A stretch of 64,000 bases of DNA from assembly GCA_022036555.1 (NCBI GenBank), contig CM039126.1, positions 32,759,925 to 32,823,924 on the forward strand. The letters run 5' to 3'. A program made the position numbers and the translations under genes. Source of the DNA: Microstegium vimineum (lineage: Eukaryota > Streptophyta > Magnoliopsida > Poales > Poaceae). The notes below the pieces were generated by a model. It had not been told where the DNA came from and made no database searches. It saw only the letters and a program-made list of their open reading frames with translations. The stretch's first letter is position 1. Every line of letters starts with the position of its first letter. Shown here one piece after another: positions 1 to 10,438 of this stretch.

Positions 1-905
1 ATGCTAGAGCCTTGCCATCATCACCTTTGATCCATTAGCTCCATCACATGGTATGTACCAACCTATCTCATGATTCACACTTAGAGATCAACGGTTAGTA
101 CTTAGGTATGTTTCATCAATTACTCAAAACCAAACACATGGGGCTCTCATCCATCCTCATTGATTAACTTGTGAAGCCACTTACTGAGTAAACATTTATT
201 CTGGATATCCAAATCTAGAATACCTAGCCCCCCTTGTTCCTTAGGTCTGCAAATGATACTCCATTTTGCTAGCCTATACTTATTTTTATGATCATCCCCT
301 TACCAAAAATATCTTGATCGATAAAAGTTCAACTTGTGTAGGATATCCTTAGGTATTTCAAAAAAGGACATCATAAAGATAGGCAAGCTAGATAGAATAG
401 AATTTATTAGAATTAAACGACCGCCATATGATAACAGCTTGCCTTTTCAGCAGCTAAGAGCATCTCCAATGGTTTTGCATTTTTTATTTGGCATAATTAG
501 GAATTTGCCAAGTCCTAAATGAATATAACAAAGGTAAAAAGAGTCAATCTCCAATGGTTTCCCATTATTCACTTGGCAAAAGTAAAAAATGTACGCGCGA
601 GGGGAAAATATCCCGCGAGAGTAGTGCGCGGGGCAATTGCCAAACGAACTGCAGCTTGGCATATATGCCAAATATCACCTGGTGTTTGTCAAGTTAATAA
701 AAATGCCAAGTCCATTTCCAAAACCATTGGATAGAAGATTTTTAGACTTTTTTTAAAAAAACAAGAATGCCAAACACATTTGCAAAACCATTGAAGATGC
801 TGTAAGTCTTGTTTCCAATTTTTCCTCTATTATCTCCCAGCCAGCGTTACTAATCTTATTATGATGCATTGGAAAACCAAGATAACGGAAAGGATAGTCA
901 CATTT
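1..905 (-). pseudogene. LINE (L1-type) ORF2 reverse-transcriptase 3' fragment
   Basis: Read on the minus strand, this stretch encodes the region downstream of the catalytic core of a plant LINE reverse transcriptase. Recognisable pieces include RYLGFPMHHNKIS (near 850-890), LLSYGGRLILINSILSSLP (near 370-440) and GGLGILDLDIQNKCLLSKW (about 180-240), all typical of L1-clade ORF2 in plants. The frame contains stops, for example a TGA where a Trp is expected next to the MITE insertion. The gene continues off the left edge, and its coding similarity fades near 905. A Tourist-like MITE at 458-802 splits it, and the protein resumes cleanly on the other side. It is a dead fragment with no endonuclease or YADD motif inside the window. 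Confidence 0.8.
458..802. mobile_element. Tourist-like (PIF/Harbinger) MITE
   Basis: This 345-bp element has terminal inverted repeats of about 21 bp. The left end is GAGCATCTCCAATGGTTTTG, and the right end is its reverse complement with two mismatches. It is flanked by TAA on both sides (455-457 and 803-805), the usual 3-bp PIF/Harbinger target duplication. It is AT-rich with no coding capacity and sits inside the LINE fragment, which reads continuously once the MITE is removed. Confidence 0.85.
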
Positions 906-1880
906 CTTTACTTATATAAAAATACATTTACTTATATAAAGGGGACAAACTATTATAGTTAATTAATATTATTAAATGATATGGCATGCTGATGTGGATA
1001 ACTACATGTATATTAGTGAATAATGTATCTCGCTCACATTTATATCACATAATTGCATATGATTTTGGTTTGTAATTATGTCGGATAGTAGATCGCTGAG
1101 ATAAGACAACTTACATGTCGAGATAGAATTCCTAGCGAGATTTCGTATTATAAGATATATATTGATATAGATATAGATTATCTAAAGAAAACACCAAAAA
1201 AAGATAGAGAAATTAGGAAATCCACTGCATTAAGTTTTCTCTCATGTCGTCGTGTGCAGCATGCCCCTCTCATCGACGGCCTCCGTATTATGGCTACCAT
1301 GCGCCACGTGCGGCCCGCCAAGAATACATGCAGATGTCACTGACTCATCTCCACGCAAAAAGGAATAACCACCACCACCACCTGCCGGCACAGTTCAACC
1401 TTGGCGGCGCTGCCGTCGTTGTTGCCAACCCTAGTAAAGAACAGCCACGTCTGCCATGCATGTTTAGTTACTAGGTCGTCTTTTCTTTGATAGGCTTATT
1501 TAGCCAATATTGGTAGAGAGGAGTTACAAAAGGGTAACGAGCATGAGGAGATGATGTATAGTCTATTCTACAAATAAATACATAGTATATATTATCTAAC
1601 AACGAAAATTCCTTCCTCTAAACTTTGGTCCATCGCTCTATGTTTCTATCCATATGTCCTTCACTCTACGAGCTAGCATAAAAATCCTAGCCGGTTTTAC
1701 CCAGAGTAGCAGTATGTGAAAAAGTAGAGAAGATTAGAGTTCTAATTAGTTTATTGTTCCATCCGTGGCCTGAATTTGTAACCCATACTTTTATAAGTTA
1801 GCACATCTCCAACCACTGTACAGAGTCTAACCTCCAAAACATATTAGAACAAATGGCTAAAGATGTTCTGTTGGGACATA
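906..1880. other. Unassigned AT-rich sequence
   Basis: I recognise no gene or transposon here. A short direct repeat around ACTTATATAAA lies at 911-941. A 76-codon open frame at 1244-1474 has no recognisable domain, and its His-rich stretch comes from a CCACCA run at 1370-1382. I do not call it a gene. Confidence 0.4.
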
Positions 1881-2080
1881 ATCTTTCTGTCCGAAAAAAA
1901 TCAATTCATAGAATCGTGTGGTAGTCAATTTTTTTTTAACTTTGACCAACTTTATAGAAAAATATAACATCTATGACTTAAAATGAGTACCATATTCTAT
2001 GATAAATCTAATGATACTAACTTGATATCATGAATTTTAATATTCTTTTCTAGAAATTTGGTCAAAGTTTGAAAACTTTG

Positions 2081-2323
2081 TGTCACATCCGGCCCATTTG
2101 GCCCGTAGTGCCCCATGTGTGTTAATGAGATATTGTAGAGGGTTTAATCCCAACTTAGTTGTTTAGAGTGGGATAGACCAACATATAAGACTTTTAGAGT
2201 CCATCTCACCATCCTCGGGTTAATCCTTTTAAGCGAAGCGAGGACAAAAGCTTAAGTGGGATGGTGGTAGGTGTGGTTCGCTCAACGTCCAGAGTGGACT
2301 AGAGTCGACTCTAGGGCGTTACA
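2081..2323 (+). repeat. TRIM 5' LTR
   Basis: This 243-bp repeat begins TGTCACATCC and ends GGGCGTTACA. It is shorter than its partner because it has a single copy of the block around TTTTAAGC(A/G)AAGCGAGGAC. Confidence 0.9.
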
Positions 2324-2325
2324 AA

Positions 2326-2337
2326 TGGTATCAGAGC
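2326..2337 (+). promoter_or_regulatory. TRIM primer-binding site (tRNA-iMet type)
   Basis: The sequence TGGTATCAGAGC lies two bases after the 5' LTR. It is the canonical complement of the 3' end of plant initiator tRNA-Met. Confidence 0.93.
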
Positions 2338-2442
2338 CGACCTTCGTGGACGCACGGTCGCGTGTGCTAAGAGGAGAACGTTCCTGGTCATCGTTTGCCC
2401 GGTTGTAGGTATGTTGGGCTCGACGAGGACGTCAAGTTCTTT

Positions 2443-2460
2443 GAGGGGGGGGGGGGAGTG
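2443..2460 (+). promoter_or_regulatory. TRIM polypurine tract
   Basis: A purine run dominated by 12 consecutive G residues (2445-2456) lies directly upstream of the 3' LTR, where plus-strand priming is expected. Confidence 0.85.
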
Positions 2461-2462
2461 TA

Positions 2463-2779
2463 TGTCACATCCGACCGGTTTGGCCCGTAGTGGCCCATGT
2501 GTGTTAATGAGATATTGGGGAGGTTTTAGTCTCACCTTGGTTGTTTAGGGTGGAATAGAACAACATATAAGGCTTCTAGAGTCCATCCCACCATCTCCGG
2601 CTTAATCCTTTTAAGCAAAGCGATGACCCTTTTAAGCAAAGCGAGGACGAAAGCTTAAGTGGGATGGGTTAATCCTTTTAAGCAAAGCGAGGACGAAAGC
2701 TTAAGTGAGATGGTGGTGGGTGTGGTTCGCTCAGCGTGCAGAGTGTGAACCTGAGCCGTTTGAACTTTGGGGCGTTACA
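2463..2779 (+). repeat. TRIM 3' LTR with internal tandem expansion
   Basis: This 317-bp repeat has the same termini as the 5' LTR. The extra length is a local amplification (about 2595-2715) in which the block around CCTTTTAAGCAAAGCGA occurs three times instead of once. Confidence 0.9.
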
Positions 2780-2833
2780 CTTTGACTTAGGACAACTCTA
2801 GAAATCTATTTTCTTTCAAAGACGGAGGGAGTA

Positions 2834-3541
2834 TTTTGTTAGTATCCTATAAACACAGTAGCAACAGGTCATGCAGTAAAAGACGTTATTTCCATGACCT
2901 GCTAAAAAACAGTTGAACTCCTCCTTTTTTAAATTGCCAATATGTTAAGATTATGTGAAGTCCAGCATACAGCTACTGAGTTAACTAACCGCGTACTAAG
3001 ATCTATAGCTCATATTGGAACTATTTAACGGAAATGAAGAAAGCGATAGGAAATAAGACTGATGTTTGTGGGTCGTTGTAGCTCCTATTTGAACACTTTG
3101 ATGCATGTCTCACTATTTTTGTTTTTATAGGAAAAAAAAGTTTTTTTTTGAGAATAAAGTTATTTCTTTTTTGCGGCCTATCTTTGTGGAACATTTTGGT
3201 TGTGGTTTTAAGCATCACTGCAACATAAGAACACAATGTGTTGACGATAAAAAAGTCACTCGATCGTGCATGAAGTTGGAATTAGCAACAGGGGGAGCTA
3301 CTTGGAGTATCATATTCATATTAGACAAGTTCATGCAAGAGAATAGAAAAGGAGGATTCGACGACATTTACAAACAGGATGTGTTACCAGCAGTTCACGC
3401 GTCTGGGGGAAAAGAAGGAAAAATAAACAACGAGATTCAGCCGACGGATATATGATTTCGACTCAGGTTTCGTTCATGTATAGTTACATATCGATTTGGC
3501 ATGGTGAGGCTTCACTGGTCACATGTAAATGTATATCTATA
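2834..3541. other. Unassigned sequence with one open frame
   Basis: I see no recognisable transposon terminus or gene. A 116-codon open frame at 3105-3455 (+) has no domain I can name. It begins in a poly-Lys/Phe stretch created by A and T runs, so I do not call it a gene. Confidence 0.4.
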
Positions 3542-4718
3542 TCTATACCTCTTCTAATAAATTTTAGGTGTTTTTTTCGTTCAGCCCATTCAATCTAGGT
3601 CCAACTGTCGACCCACTCACTCCCGCTCTCACACTTGCAACCCAATCCAGCCACCTCCCAATCCAGCCACTTGCACCTCTATCGGCCTAATTTGCGGCAC
3701 TTGCGGCCCAATCCAGTCACCTGCGTGCGTTTATTTACGGCCCAGTCCAGCCATCACCCACCTGAGCCTATGTCGGCCCAATCCAGAGCGCTCACCACCA
3801 CACCCTAGGTTCTTATGTGTCAATTAATGCACCTTTATTTATTTATAGTTTCTAACACCTTTAAATTTCTCACTTGCTAACAACCTTAAGGTTGGCAAGA
3901 TAAATAAATAAATAAATGTACAAAAATATAGAATTATATCTATTATACAAATAAAAACTTTTCACATGCTAACACCCTCATGTTGGTAGGACAAATAAAT
4001 AAATAAATGTACAAAAATATGTGCTTACATATATTAGACAAATAAATTTCATATGCTGACACCCTTAAGGTTGGCAAGACAAATAAATAAATGTACGAAA
4101 ATATGAGATTGTATATATTAGAACAAATAAAACAAATAAAATTATGAAAAATATGAGATTACATATGTCAGAACGAATAATTTGGACTTTCTATAACTAT
4201 GTATCCTTAGACTATTATTTATTGGATCTGGTAATAATTTGGACTTTCTATAACTACGTATCCTTAGACTATTATTTATTGGATCTGGTATGTACTTCAA
4301 CGCTGACCTATATTATGACTAACCCAACAGATCATACGGTCAATCATAATTTAGTGGTAAGAACGGTTTATTAGATAATATATTAGAAAATGTTCAACTA
4401 TTTAAAAATACATAGCACTGTATTAATAATTTATTTACGAATGTCAAGGTCATTTACAATATAAAACATAGCTTTAATTTTTATAGAAGGGGTAAAAAAC
4501 ATAGCTTCTAATTTTTATAGAAGGGGTAAAAAATAAAAAGATATGTAACACTCATGTACTCATTTTTCCATTAATATTGATAGTTTTTTCTCTCTTCCAT
4601 TATAACGTACGGGCATATTTACTAAAAATAAAAATATATGTAACACTCATGTACTCATTTTTCATTAATATTGATAGTTTTTTTCTCTCCCGTTGTAACA
4701 CATGGACATATTTGCTAG
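3542..4718 (+). mobile_element. Non-autonomous Helitron
   Basis: The left end TCTATACCTCTTCTAATAAA matches the 5' terminus of grass Helitrons and follows an A. The right end has the typical block CCGTTGTAACACATGGAC, then TTTGCTAG and a T, fitting the CTRR terminus and A/T target. There are no terminal inverted repeats or target duplication, as expected. No Rep/helicase is encoded. The interior is built from repeats: AT-rich blocks with AAATAAATAAATGTAC (3895-4100), a 57-bp tandem pair (4176-4289) and a duplicated 3' block (4542-4623 and 4638-4718). Confidence 0.75.
4176..4289 (+). repeat. 57-bp tandem duplication inside the Helitron
   Basis: Two adjacent 57-bp units (4176-4232 and 4233-4289) begin AATAATTTGGACTTTC and differ at one visible position. 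They create a duplicated peptide in a 76-codon open frame (4144-4374) that has no other sign of being coding. Confidence 0.85.
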
Positions 4719-4897
4719 TAAATATAAAAGAGGAAAATTTGAAATATTGTTACATACGTTACCATATAGATTATGGCATGTGAAAAATAAGAGACGTAAA
4801 AGGACGTTACCATGGATACAGGGCACATACACACGGTCACGTAATTAGCTGGTCACCTGGTATACGTGACCAATTATTGGACCCAACAGGTATAGGA

Positions 4898-5907
4898 TGT
4901 TAAATATTTAGGTAATTTTCATATCAATTTAATCCAGAAAATAAACAGTATAACGGTGATGTCATATATATACATATAACTAATACTCGCAGTACCTACA
5001 GCATGTGACACGTTAGCCGTAGACACAACATGCAGCGTATACTGATCCATAAACATGAAAAACATGCTTAACAGAGAAATTAGGTTGTACCCAGAGGAGA
5101 GACCCATGCCGAAGGCATATGGGATGCTTCATTAACACTAGTTAACATAGTGCATTGCCCGAAGTAGCAAACCACAAACAATACAGGAAGACGTGCGCAG
5201 TGTAGTCGCCTGAACGGACTATGAGAACAAGCCGAACTCGATTAGCCTCCGTGAAAAAGGACGTTAGTGAGCGGACATATACTAGGAAGAAGAAGGCTCG
5301 CAAGTGGCGTGGATTGCAGCAGTAGTTCGAACAAACGATGGCGAGCAGTCGCAGATCGCTCCCCAAAAAACTAATTGTCGCACACCCCGTGCAAGGATCT
5401 CAGATAGCATCGGTTCCGGTGGCACATGCTCTCTCGACTCTCCATGCGTGCAGAGGAACGAGACGGAGAAGTTCTGTATCGCAACTCGATAGAGAATGAA
5501 GGGCATCGTTGTTATAGAAAGAAGGAGACATACCAGGTATGGGGAAAGAAGGGTATGAACGCCACACTTTAATCACGGATAGTAATGGATGAACCAATTC
5601 CATTATTTTTATTAAAGAAAATCTTTTCCTTTTCTCCGTTGTGTCCAGGTTCAGTGTTTCAAGTTGCAAAACTTGACCAAACCACACGGCACGACATGGC
5701 ACGCCATGCCATGCCATGCTTCGGCTCGGCTCGGTGGCAGCGGTGACACGTGTATTGCACCCAGTCAACCTCCCATCAACTTCTCAATTGGTGCACACAT
5801 AGTCCACCTATTTAAGCTGAGACTAAACTATAACACAACATAACATTTACTGTGAGATTAGGATTTATTGAATTATTAAAATATGGGCTAGGCCGATTTA
5901 TACAACA
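4898..5907 (-). repeat. Copia 3' LTR (element orientation)
   Basis: This is a 1,010-bp repeat. It shares long blocks with 26418-27632, for example around GAAATTAGGTTGTACCCAGA, CTCAGTAAATGTTATGTTG-type sequence near its end, and the terminus CAACA. It lacks the roughly 200-bp insert found in the other LTR. Confidence 0.9.
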
Positions 5908-7066
5908 ATCCTCATCAAACCCTAGACCTCAAAATAAAGTTCTTAGTTCTATATCGTTTGATATACTAGTGTTTCGATGAAGACTATTAAGTTGAATATC
6001 CATCTAAAGCATAGGATACACCTCTTCACAACTAAACAATGGACTAAGCCTTAAATTAATAGCTTTGTGTGAAGTCATACTCATGTGTCTTTCATGAGTA
6101 TTTAGAGATCACCCAAATCTCAAAGATTGTGACTAGCAATCTGACTTATATAGGTGTGTTCCTCAAAAGATGTTTTATAAGACAACATCTTTGCTTCAAT
6201 TAGCTGCTTGGAACACATTAAGCTAAAACCAACCTACCTTACAGATTGGAAAGATATGCATCAGAGATGAATTGTGTTGAGGGCCTTTCCTCTTCATTTA
6301 CTACTAGCTTATTTCACTATGCTACTTCACGGGATCTCCAATCACATATAACAGGTTACTGTTATAGTAAATTTTAAGTAGGTTTCAAACCCATCTATCT
6401 CGATGTATTTTCTATCACATTACGTGACAGACCTTTAGTAAACTGATCTGCTAGATTGTTGGACGTATGGACATAATCCAATGCAATCACTCTAAAGTTT
6501 CTCAACTTTTTCACTAATTTTTGTCACCTTTTTAGATGCCTTGTGGACTTCATATTGTCCTTACAATTGTTAACCTTTGTTATTACAGTTTGGTTATTAT
6601 AGTTCATAGAAATAGACGGTATTGGTTTTTTTGAACTACCCGTAAATCCATAAGGAGCTCACCAAGCCATTCAGCCTCAGCATAGGCGGTGTCTAATGTT
6701 GTAAGTTCTGCTTCCATAGTTGACCTCGTTAAGATGGTCTGTTGCAAGACTTCTAGGAATCAGCGTCACCTCCAAGCGAAAACACATATTCATTTGTGGC
6801 ATATAGCTCATGAGCATTAGAGATTCATTTGGCATCACAATAACCCTCTAGCACCTTTTGGTGCCCAATAAAGTGAATACCATAGCTCATTGACCTTTTA
6901 AATAGTGCAAAACTCTCTTGAGTGCATGCCAATGAGCATCTCCCAGATTTGATACATACCTGCTCAGTTTGCACACCGCAAATAATATATCATGCCTCGT
7001 TGTGCAAGCAAGATACATGAGCGAACCGATGATATGGGAATATCTCAATTGATCCCTTGCTATTCT
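5908..7066 (-). pseudogene. Copia RNase H domain, degenerate
   Basis: The minus strand carries the C-terminal RNase H part of copia pol. The clearest piece lies at about 6640-6760, where STMEAELTTLDTAYAEAEWL matches the conserved block of copia RNase H with the active-site Glu context. The rest is broken by stops. It follows the reverse-transcriptase segment (7067-7909) directly, and the copia 3' LTR starts at 5907. No functional product is expected. Confidence 0.75.
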
Positions 7067-7909
7067 CTAATTTTTCCTTAATAGCACACTAGGATCATAA
7101 GGTATGGGAGCAGACTCACAGTTACTAAACTCAAAGCGATTCAACATCTTTTTCACATAATGAGATTGTAACAATGTTATTCCCCCATCACATTCTCTCA
7201 GAAGCTTGATATTAAGAATAACATCAACCTCTCCCAAATCTTTCATCTCAAAATTATTAGATAAAAATTCCTTTGCCTCCTCGATCACTTTAAGCCTGGA
7301 ACCAAAGATCAGTATTTCATCAATATATAAACACAAGATAATTCCATCGCCTCCACCATACCGATAGTACACACATTTTCCAACATCGTTCATAACAAAA
7401 CCAGCAGATGTTAAAGTTCTGTCGAACTTCTCATGCAATTTCTTAGACGCTTGTTTTAAACCATATAAAGATTTCAATAATTTACACACCTTGCTTTCTT
7501 GACCATTTGCTACAAATCCATCAGGCCGATCCATATAGATCTTCTCCTCTAACTCTCTGTTTAGTAAAGCTATCTTAACATCCATTTGATGAATGATAAG
7601 ACCATAAGAGGCTGCCAGGAAAAGTAACACTTGAATAGTAGTCAATCAAGCAATAGACGAGTAAGTATCAAAGAAATCCTCTCCTTCCTCTTGGGTATAA
7701 CCCTTGGTCATAAGTCTTGCCTTGTGCCTCTCAACTATACAATTAGGTCTAAGCTTTTTCTTAAATATCCATTTACACCCATAAGAATGGTCAATTATTT
7801 TCCAAGTTCCATTAAACATAATAGAATTCATACTCTGTACTGCTTCCTTCCACAAGTCAGGATCAAGAGAGGAATATGCCTTTTCAATGGTCATTGGTGT
7901 GTCATCCAA
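7067..7909 (-). pseudogene. Copia reverse transcriptase (RVT_2 type), inactivated
   Basis: Two adjacent minus-strand open segments (7909-7646 and 7645-7067) make up a copia RT. The N-terminal block reads WKEAVQSMNSIMFNGTWKII and KARLMTKGYTQEEGEDFFDT. The middle reads QMDVKIALLNRELEEKIYM and LLKSLYGLKQASKKLHEKF, and the C-terminal block NNFEMKDLGEVDVILNIKL. The catalytic box expected as YVDD is YIDE (7316-7327), replacing the second metal-binding Asp by Glu. A stop separates the two segments. The enzyme would copy element RNA into DNA, but this copy is almost certainly dead. Confidence 0.9.
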
Positions 7910-8632
7910 AAGGTATACAATATAGTCATCAAAAAAGACTTTGCAGTCCTCTGTCTCTTACTCTTTTGAGTGACTATAGTGTCATTCTCCACATGATTAT
8001 CCACATGAGATTCCTCAATTTGTTATATCGACATAAAATGCTCATGCTCATGAGGAATTATAGATTCATGACTAGATGTGCTAGGTATATTTTTCATTGG
8101 AAATTTATTCTCAAAAAATATAGCATCTCTATACTCCATTATTATAACAACAATCATGTCAGACACTCTAGAATTTATAATTAAGAATCTATACCCAATG
8201 CTATGAAAAGAAAAACCAAGGAACACACAATCAACAGTTCTGTGCCTAAGTTTGTGCTTCTTGTTGATAGACAAATTCACTTTTGCCAAGTAACCCCAAA
8301 TGCGCAAATAAGAGAGATTTAATCTTTTTCTTTTCCCATTACTCAAATGGTGTAAGATCTTTATTCTTGGTTAGAACACGATTTAGGGCATAACACAATG
8401 TCAAAATCGCCTCACCCCACCATTCCTTACATAGTCCCGTAGTATCTAACATGGCATTAGCCAACTCAGTTAGCGTACAGTCCTTTCTTTTGGAAATCCC
8501 ATTGAATTGTGGTAAATATGGCGGTGTCCTCTCATGAATTATCCCATGTTCCAAGTAGAATTTAGAAAATACATTCGAAAAATATTTTCCACAATGAACA
8601 GACCTTAACCGTTTAATTTTTCTCTCTAATTG
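7910..8632 (-). pseudogene. Copia integrase, C-terminal half, interrupted by gypsy insertion
   Basis: Two minus-strand segments carry the end of the copia integrase. One (8632 to about 8345) has the block PPYLPQFNGISKRKDCTLTE and ends near LNRVLTKNKDLTPFE. The other (8346-8023) has LRIWGYLAKVNLSINKKHKL and CVFLGFSFHSIGYRF. In functional copies the catalytic Glu lies in a SERKN-like context, but here it is SKRKD. The Asp block near the insertion reads RSVHCGKYF where RSDxGGEY is expected, so two active-site residues are missing. The gypsy element entered at 8633, and the N-terminal half of this integrase is at 24806-25244. Confidence 0.88.
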
Positions 8633-8810
8633 TGTCGGGTACGAAGGTAAGGGGTACCCTAAACCCTTCGATAAATTAACGCTAAACATAACAACCATTT
8701 TTAAGACAGGAACCAGCCCACTGCTCAAGTCAGTAAGGAAAGGCCCATCACGTGAAGGCCCCCTACACCGGCTATGGCAACCAGTCGCGGGCTGGCCCAC
8801 CTCGATGGAA

Positions 8811-9110
8811 AGAGACGGACGAAGGGCCGAACGAATGACCCCTCTGTCTCCACCTCGACGCCGAATGACGGACGAGGGGTCGAACGAACGACCCCTCGGC
8901 CCCCACCTCGACGTCAAATGACGGACCGAGGGTTGAACAAACGACCCCCCGGCTCCTACCTCGACACCGGGTGACGGACGAGGGGTCGAACGAACGACCT
9001 CTTGGCCTCTACATCGATCCCTCTGACTCCGCCTCTGCTCCGACCCTACGTCGACGACGAGCGACGGACCGAGGGTCAAACGAACGACCCCCGGACGGGA
9101 GGCTCGATCA
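8811..9110 (+). repeat. Diverged tandem repeats in LTR U3
   Basis: About five units of roughly 53-90 bp each start around ACGGACGAGGGGTCGAACGA and run through CCCCTCGGCC and CCACCTCGAC. The same array occurs in the 3' LTR (about 23632-23930). Repeated U3 blocks upstream of a TATA box are often enhancer-like in plant LTRs. That role is an inference here. Confidence 0.8.
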
Positions 9111-9616
9111 GCCCAACTACTCACGACATGGATTAAAGTAAATCCGCCTAACGCCATGGGCGCCCGCATCCGCTGTCAAATCCGTCAGCTCTTCGCCATA
9201 TCCCTGACTCCTGTCAACTGTGTTGCTACTGCCGCCACGACGCGAGTACGGACTCCAGCGGCACCCCTCGAAACGTGAACAGTACGGCCCTCGACGGCAC
9301 CTTCAGGGATACGACAGAGCCACGCAGGGCTTGACCCCCCCTCAATCGACGGGCTCGACCCCTCCCTCCAACAACTCTGGTATGGGGCCCGTCCCATCCG
9401 CCCCATCTCGTTTCAGCTGTGGGATTCGTGCCTGCCTGTGGAAGCTGTGCCGCGACGTGCTGCGACGACTTCTACTGCCACCACGACCCGGAGCGCCAGA
9501 AGGACGAGAAGGCCATGCCAGCACAGTGTACGACGTCCCTTCGCCGGCACTATGCTGAGGACACGTCGCCCATGCCACACAGTTAGGATCCTGTACACTC
9601 GGACCTCCCCTTGGTC

Positions 9617-9624
9617 TATAAAAG
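9617..9624 (+). promoter_or_regulatory. LTR TATA box
   Basis: TATAAAAG lies about 985 bp into the LTR, within TTGGTCTATAAAAGGGG. It is conserved in the 3' LTR and likely sets the start of gag-pol transcription. Confidence 0.75.
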
Positions 9625-9995
9625 GGGATGCCGAGGTAGAAGAAAGGGATGGACTTTTTCAGACTCCACTCTTCAGACGACTCCATACTCATACCACACA
9701 CACCCCGCTGCTTGATCGACCCCTCGAGCAGCCAACCCACCGCCTAGGGTAGCCTTGCTAGCTTTAGGCCGCAGCTCATCCTGAGCAAACCCGTGTAACT
9801 CAGCTTGTACCCCCCCTGTACGAGCACCTTGGGTGCGAGATAATACAAGTCATCCTGCCCCGCTGGACGTAGGGCCTTCTTTGCCCGAACCAAGATAAAC
9901 CTTGTGTCCATCTTGCATCACATCTGAGAGAAGGAGCATGCGATATACAAATTTACTAGTTGGTGGTCTTGACCCCCGGGTCATAACACCGACAG

Positions 9996-10014
9996 TTGGC
10001 GCGCTAGGTAGGGG
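9996..10014 (+). promoter_or_regulatory. Primer-binding site candidate of the Tat element
   Basis: TTGGCGCGCTAGGTAGGGG begins one base after the 5' LTR, at the position where a tRNA primer must pair. I cannot assign the tRNA with confidence. It is not the initiator-Met type. Confidence 0.7.
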
Positions 10015-10438
10015 GAATTGCGTGTCGATCAACTCCGAACTACTCTCTCAGATGGATTCTACGATCCCACCATTTCCATTCACCACCGTCGTCTGGTTCG
10101 GCAGTCTAGGGTTCGTGTCCACGGGCCAGGGCCACTTCATAGTCCTTCCCTTCGCTCGTGGCCTGGACGGCAGCAGCACTGGTACGCCGGGGCTAAGCAG
10201 GATCAGGCGACGGTCCCTCCGCTTGCGCCTCCGGCCTACGATCAGGAGGAGGCGCGAGCGACTTCGACGCGCTCGTCGCCGTGCGGATTCCGAGATGCTG
10301 GATGTTGTTCCCCCGGCCCCGGCTGGCGACACAGTCCCTCCCCGCAGGGGTCTGTTTGACCCATGCGTGCGGGTCGAGGGCAGGCGCCCCTCTGAGCGTG
10401 ACTCCGTCTCTGCCACGTCGTCACTCTAGGGGGTCCCC

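Larger units (their letters stand above)
2081..2779 (+). mobile_element. TRIM (terminal-repeat retrotransposon in miniature), complete
   Basis: Two direct repeats (2081-2323 and 2463-2779) both start TGTCACATCC and end GCGTTACA. They surround only 139 bp of non-coding interior. The interior starts with a perfect tRNA-iMet-type primer-binding site (2326-2337) and ends with a G-rich polypurine tract (2443-2460). The whole unit is flanked by a perfect 5-bp duplication CTTTG (2076-2080 and 2780-2784). It encodes nothing and must be mobilised in trans by an autonomous LTR element. Confidence 0.93.
1881..2831. mobile_element. Stowaway-like (Tc1/mariner) MITE, split by a TRIM
   Basis: The right end reads ACGGAGGGAG followed by TA (2832-2833), the hallmark of grass Stowaway termini. 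The left end near 1881 (preceded by TA) is a diverged version of the same terminus. The interior has the usual Stowaway phrases around ACTTTGACCAA and GGTCAAAGTTT. Without the 699-bp TRIM and its 5-bp duplication the MITE would be about 247 bp. The left boundary is less certain than the right. Confidence 0.65.
8633..9994 (+). repeat. Gypsy (Tat) 5' LTR
   Basis: This is a 1,362-bp LTR with the 6-bp terminal inverted repeat TGTCGG/CCGACA. It has diverged tandem repeats in U3 (8811-9110) and a TATA box at 9617-9624. It is 10 bp longer than its partner because of an extra GTGCTGCGAC near 9457-9466. Confidence 0.95.

Noticed and set aside
3105..3455. 116-codon open frame as a small gene
   Set aside because: No recognisable domain, starts in homopolymer-driven residues, and no promoter or splice context visible.
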